Shown in pieces: positions 62,217-64,000 of a DNA stretch of 64,000 bases. Numbering within the stretch: the first letter of the stretch is position 1; every line of letters starts with the position of its first letter. The notes beneath the pieces are model-generated. The model was not told where the DNA came from, did no database searches, and saw only the letters and a program-made list of their open reading frames with translations. The position numbers and the translations under genes were made by a program. This stretch comes from Absidia repens (lineage: Eukaryota; Mucoromycota; Mucoromycetes; Mucorales; Cunninghamellaceae): contig MCGE01000027.1 of NCBI GenBank assembly GCA_002105175.1, positions 124,001 through 188,000 of the forward strand. The letters are read 5' to 3'.

Positions 62217-63917
62217 CTATACTGTATACGCCGGATCATCAGATGGAACATGTTCACCGATTGTTTTTTCTTCATCACTTTCGCTCCATTCAATCCAATG
62301 ATCAGTGGTACCTACTTGCTCCATGGCGATCCTATTTCCATCCATGACTAGAGCTTGGTTGCTGGTGGTGATGTTGCTATCCGATCCCAAAAACGCCCTG
62401 GCCTCCTCATTTTCTTTCTGTACCTCTTCCACTGCACGCTTAGCCACAAAATAAACATAAATCATCACACCTATTGCCAAGATAGATCCAATCACAACAG
62501 CAATTTCCCGGATCGTATCAGCCTTCCTTTCACTTTCTGTCAAATCGCTTCCGTCCCCTAATACGTGTTTGGCAAAAGATGTCAGATGGGCACCAATATA
62601 TACATGAAGTCCAATTTTGATCAATGATATGGCGGTTCCCAAAGCAAAATACGATAGTGGAATGTCTGTCGAAGCAAACAATACGTTCTATAAAAGGACG
62701 AAAACGAGAAAAGAACATTAGTATGATCGTTTGCTCTCTCTTTCATCTTTATATTTTTATAATTACCAGCAAGTTGAACGGGTAAGGAGAGAGTCGGATC
62801 AATACGAATAACTATTAGAAAAAAGATGATTCAGTTAGTATTTCAAAATTGATTTTGGTTCCACCATTCCTCCTTGTACCTTGAATCCCTTCTTGTCGAC
62901 CGCTTTAACTACTGCCTCTAAATTTGGGTATTTAGCCATGATGTTTTGGACCTGTAGTTTCAACCAGCGTCTTGAGATCACAAAGCAGGCAATAGCTCCG
63001 AATAATGCACTAAAGTAGGAAATTGGGAATCCCAAATTGAAGCCAAACGTAAAGCCCGATAAGCTTTGGAAAGTCCCATAGCCAATCATTGGAGGGAATG
63101 CACTTGCAAAGATGAGAACGAAGATCAATACTTGTCCACTAGTCAAGTAACATTTGCATAAGGAAAAAAAGCATATTAGTCCGCTGAGTATCATCAGTCA
63201 ATTTGCTTTTTCATTACCTTGCACCCATATCACGTACTGCTATACTAAGTCCTTCTAGTGTATGAAGCAAGTCCTTACGCCAAATCCACATCACAATTCC
63301 CATAATAAGTGATGAGCCAAAAAACATAAGCGCCCAACGCCATCGTACCACACATTCCATGATTTGCCGCCTATCCAGTTGTCGTACACATCGTAAAAAT
63401 CGCCGTAATTGCTGGTACAGCTGGGATTTCCATGAATATGTTTTGTTGGTGCTAGTAGTATCCGGAGCTGTTGCTGTATTATGCCACCATCGACGGCGCT
63501 GTTCTTGTTGTGGTCGTTGATGTTGATCATGATGTTGGGATCGCAACTGCCCCATGGTGTCATCGCCAAGCAGTTCTACGCGATCATCCTGCCGCCTGTT
63601 GTCATCGTCATCGATCTCAGTATTGGATTTTTCGTTCTCAAGATCATTATCTACTTCAAAATATTAGAAAAAAATCTGTTAAACGACTGCCATTCTTATG
63701 TTCTTATATTTGCTTTGGCTTACGTGCTGTCGCATAGTCAACTACTGTGAGACTTGAGGTATCGCTGAATGATATTTTCCCTTGACTTTCTTTTATTGCA
63801 GTCAATCTACCAAAATATAAGTACCAAAATATAAGTACCAAAAAAAGTGAACAAGGATATCATTATTATATCGGTATGACTTTTTTTTTTTTTTTTTTAC
63901 CGTATGTCCATGACCAT
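62217..63917 (-). CDS. TVP38: TVP38/TMEM64-family (SNARE-associated) membrane protein
   Basis: Exons (minus): 63901-63917, 63724-63806, 63218-63653, 62880-63138, 62767-62811, 62217-62687; 436 residues. The VTT/SNARE-assoc core lies at about 230-355: VLIFVLIFASAFPPMIGYGT, then SGFTFGFNLGFPISYF, the exon-5 block LFVLIRLSPYPFNLLN, and LSYFALGTAISLIKIGLHVY followed by IGAHL, which match the family's re-entrant loops and R.sPyP motif. Yeast Tvp38 is a Golgi protein; relatives (TMEM41B, VMP1) scramble lipids. The first 100 residues are acidic and then H/Q-rich, likely cytosolic. The 5' exons were added because the frame stays open and splices in phase upstream of the MGQLR methionine; first ATG is 63917 (MVMDIR). 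The short 45-bp exon 5 carries the signature. C-terminus acidic, ending DDPAYTV. Confidence 0.92.
63810..63842. repeat. Short tandem repeat in intron 1 of the TVP38 gene
   Basis: The unit ACCAAAATATAAGT occurs twice and begins a third time next to the 3' splice site of intron 1. A minor simple-sequence feature. Confidence 0.7.
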
Positions 63918-64000
63918 GGAGTAAAATATAGGGAGCAAAAAAGAAACAAAGCAAGTTTTCTAGTCAAAAACATAAATATTCAAATACCGCTGAAAGGGCA

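Overview
The window reads as nuclear DNA of an early-diverging fungus, most likely Mucoromycota. The evidence is an AT-rich genome with long A/T homopolymers, genes broken by many 45-150 bp introns with GTAAGT-like donors, proteins that resemble conserved fungal and animal families, and no operon structure. I cannot name the species. Exons were joined by hand: nearly all splice joins below keep frame and are backed by family resemblance, but none was checked against transcripts.

Layout. 1-375 is a repeat copy. 2168-2921 (-) is a two-finger C2H2 protein. 3344-4432 (-) is MAF1, the RNA polymerase III repressor. 5183-12681 (-) is a 2,330-residue UBR1 N-end-rule ubiquitin ligase. 12875-13369 (-) encodes a small protein resembling the bacterial RNase P protein RnpA. 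13519-14784 (+) is TMEM33/Pom33, divergent from it. 15719-18015 holds a decayed gene and two repeat copies. 18539-21932 (-) is an M1 aminopeptidase (APE2 type). 22995-23752 (+) is an unassigned gene. 24656-32130 (+) is a 25-exon VWA8. 32530-35570 is repeat plus a decayed secreted/GPI-type gene. 35576-36114 (-) is a small F-box protein, 37294-37744 (-) mitochondrial ribosomal protein bL35m, and 37937-38839 (+) a coiled-coil protein. 39640-40702 is a repeat. 40896-43142 (-) is SHQ1 and 43472-47038 (-) is MCM2. 47239-48111 (-) and 48496-48939 (+) are two unnamed single-exon genes, divergent. 49-52 kb is repeat and relics. 52496-55980 (+) is a TMEM63/CSC1 channel. 56-58 kb is repeat. 58807-60752 (-) is the MYND protein Mub1/samB and 62217-63917 (-) a TVP38/TMEM64 membrane protein.

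The genes are housekeeping functions and do not form a pathway cluster. One link is notable: in yeast Mub1 works with a UBR-family ligase (Ubr2), and the window carries both a Mub1 and a UBR1, but 46 kb apart, so this may be chance.

The least ordinary contents are the RnpA-like nuclear gene, a dispersed non-coding repeat family of about 1 kb with a conserved CACGTGGGCGGGATTTGA end (about seven copies, both orientations), an MCM2 gene whose first coding exon appears to be only the ATG and which uses a GC-AG intron, and several decayed genes next to repeat copies.
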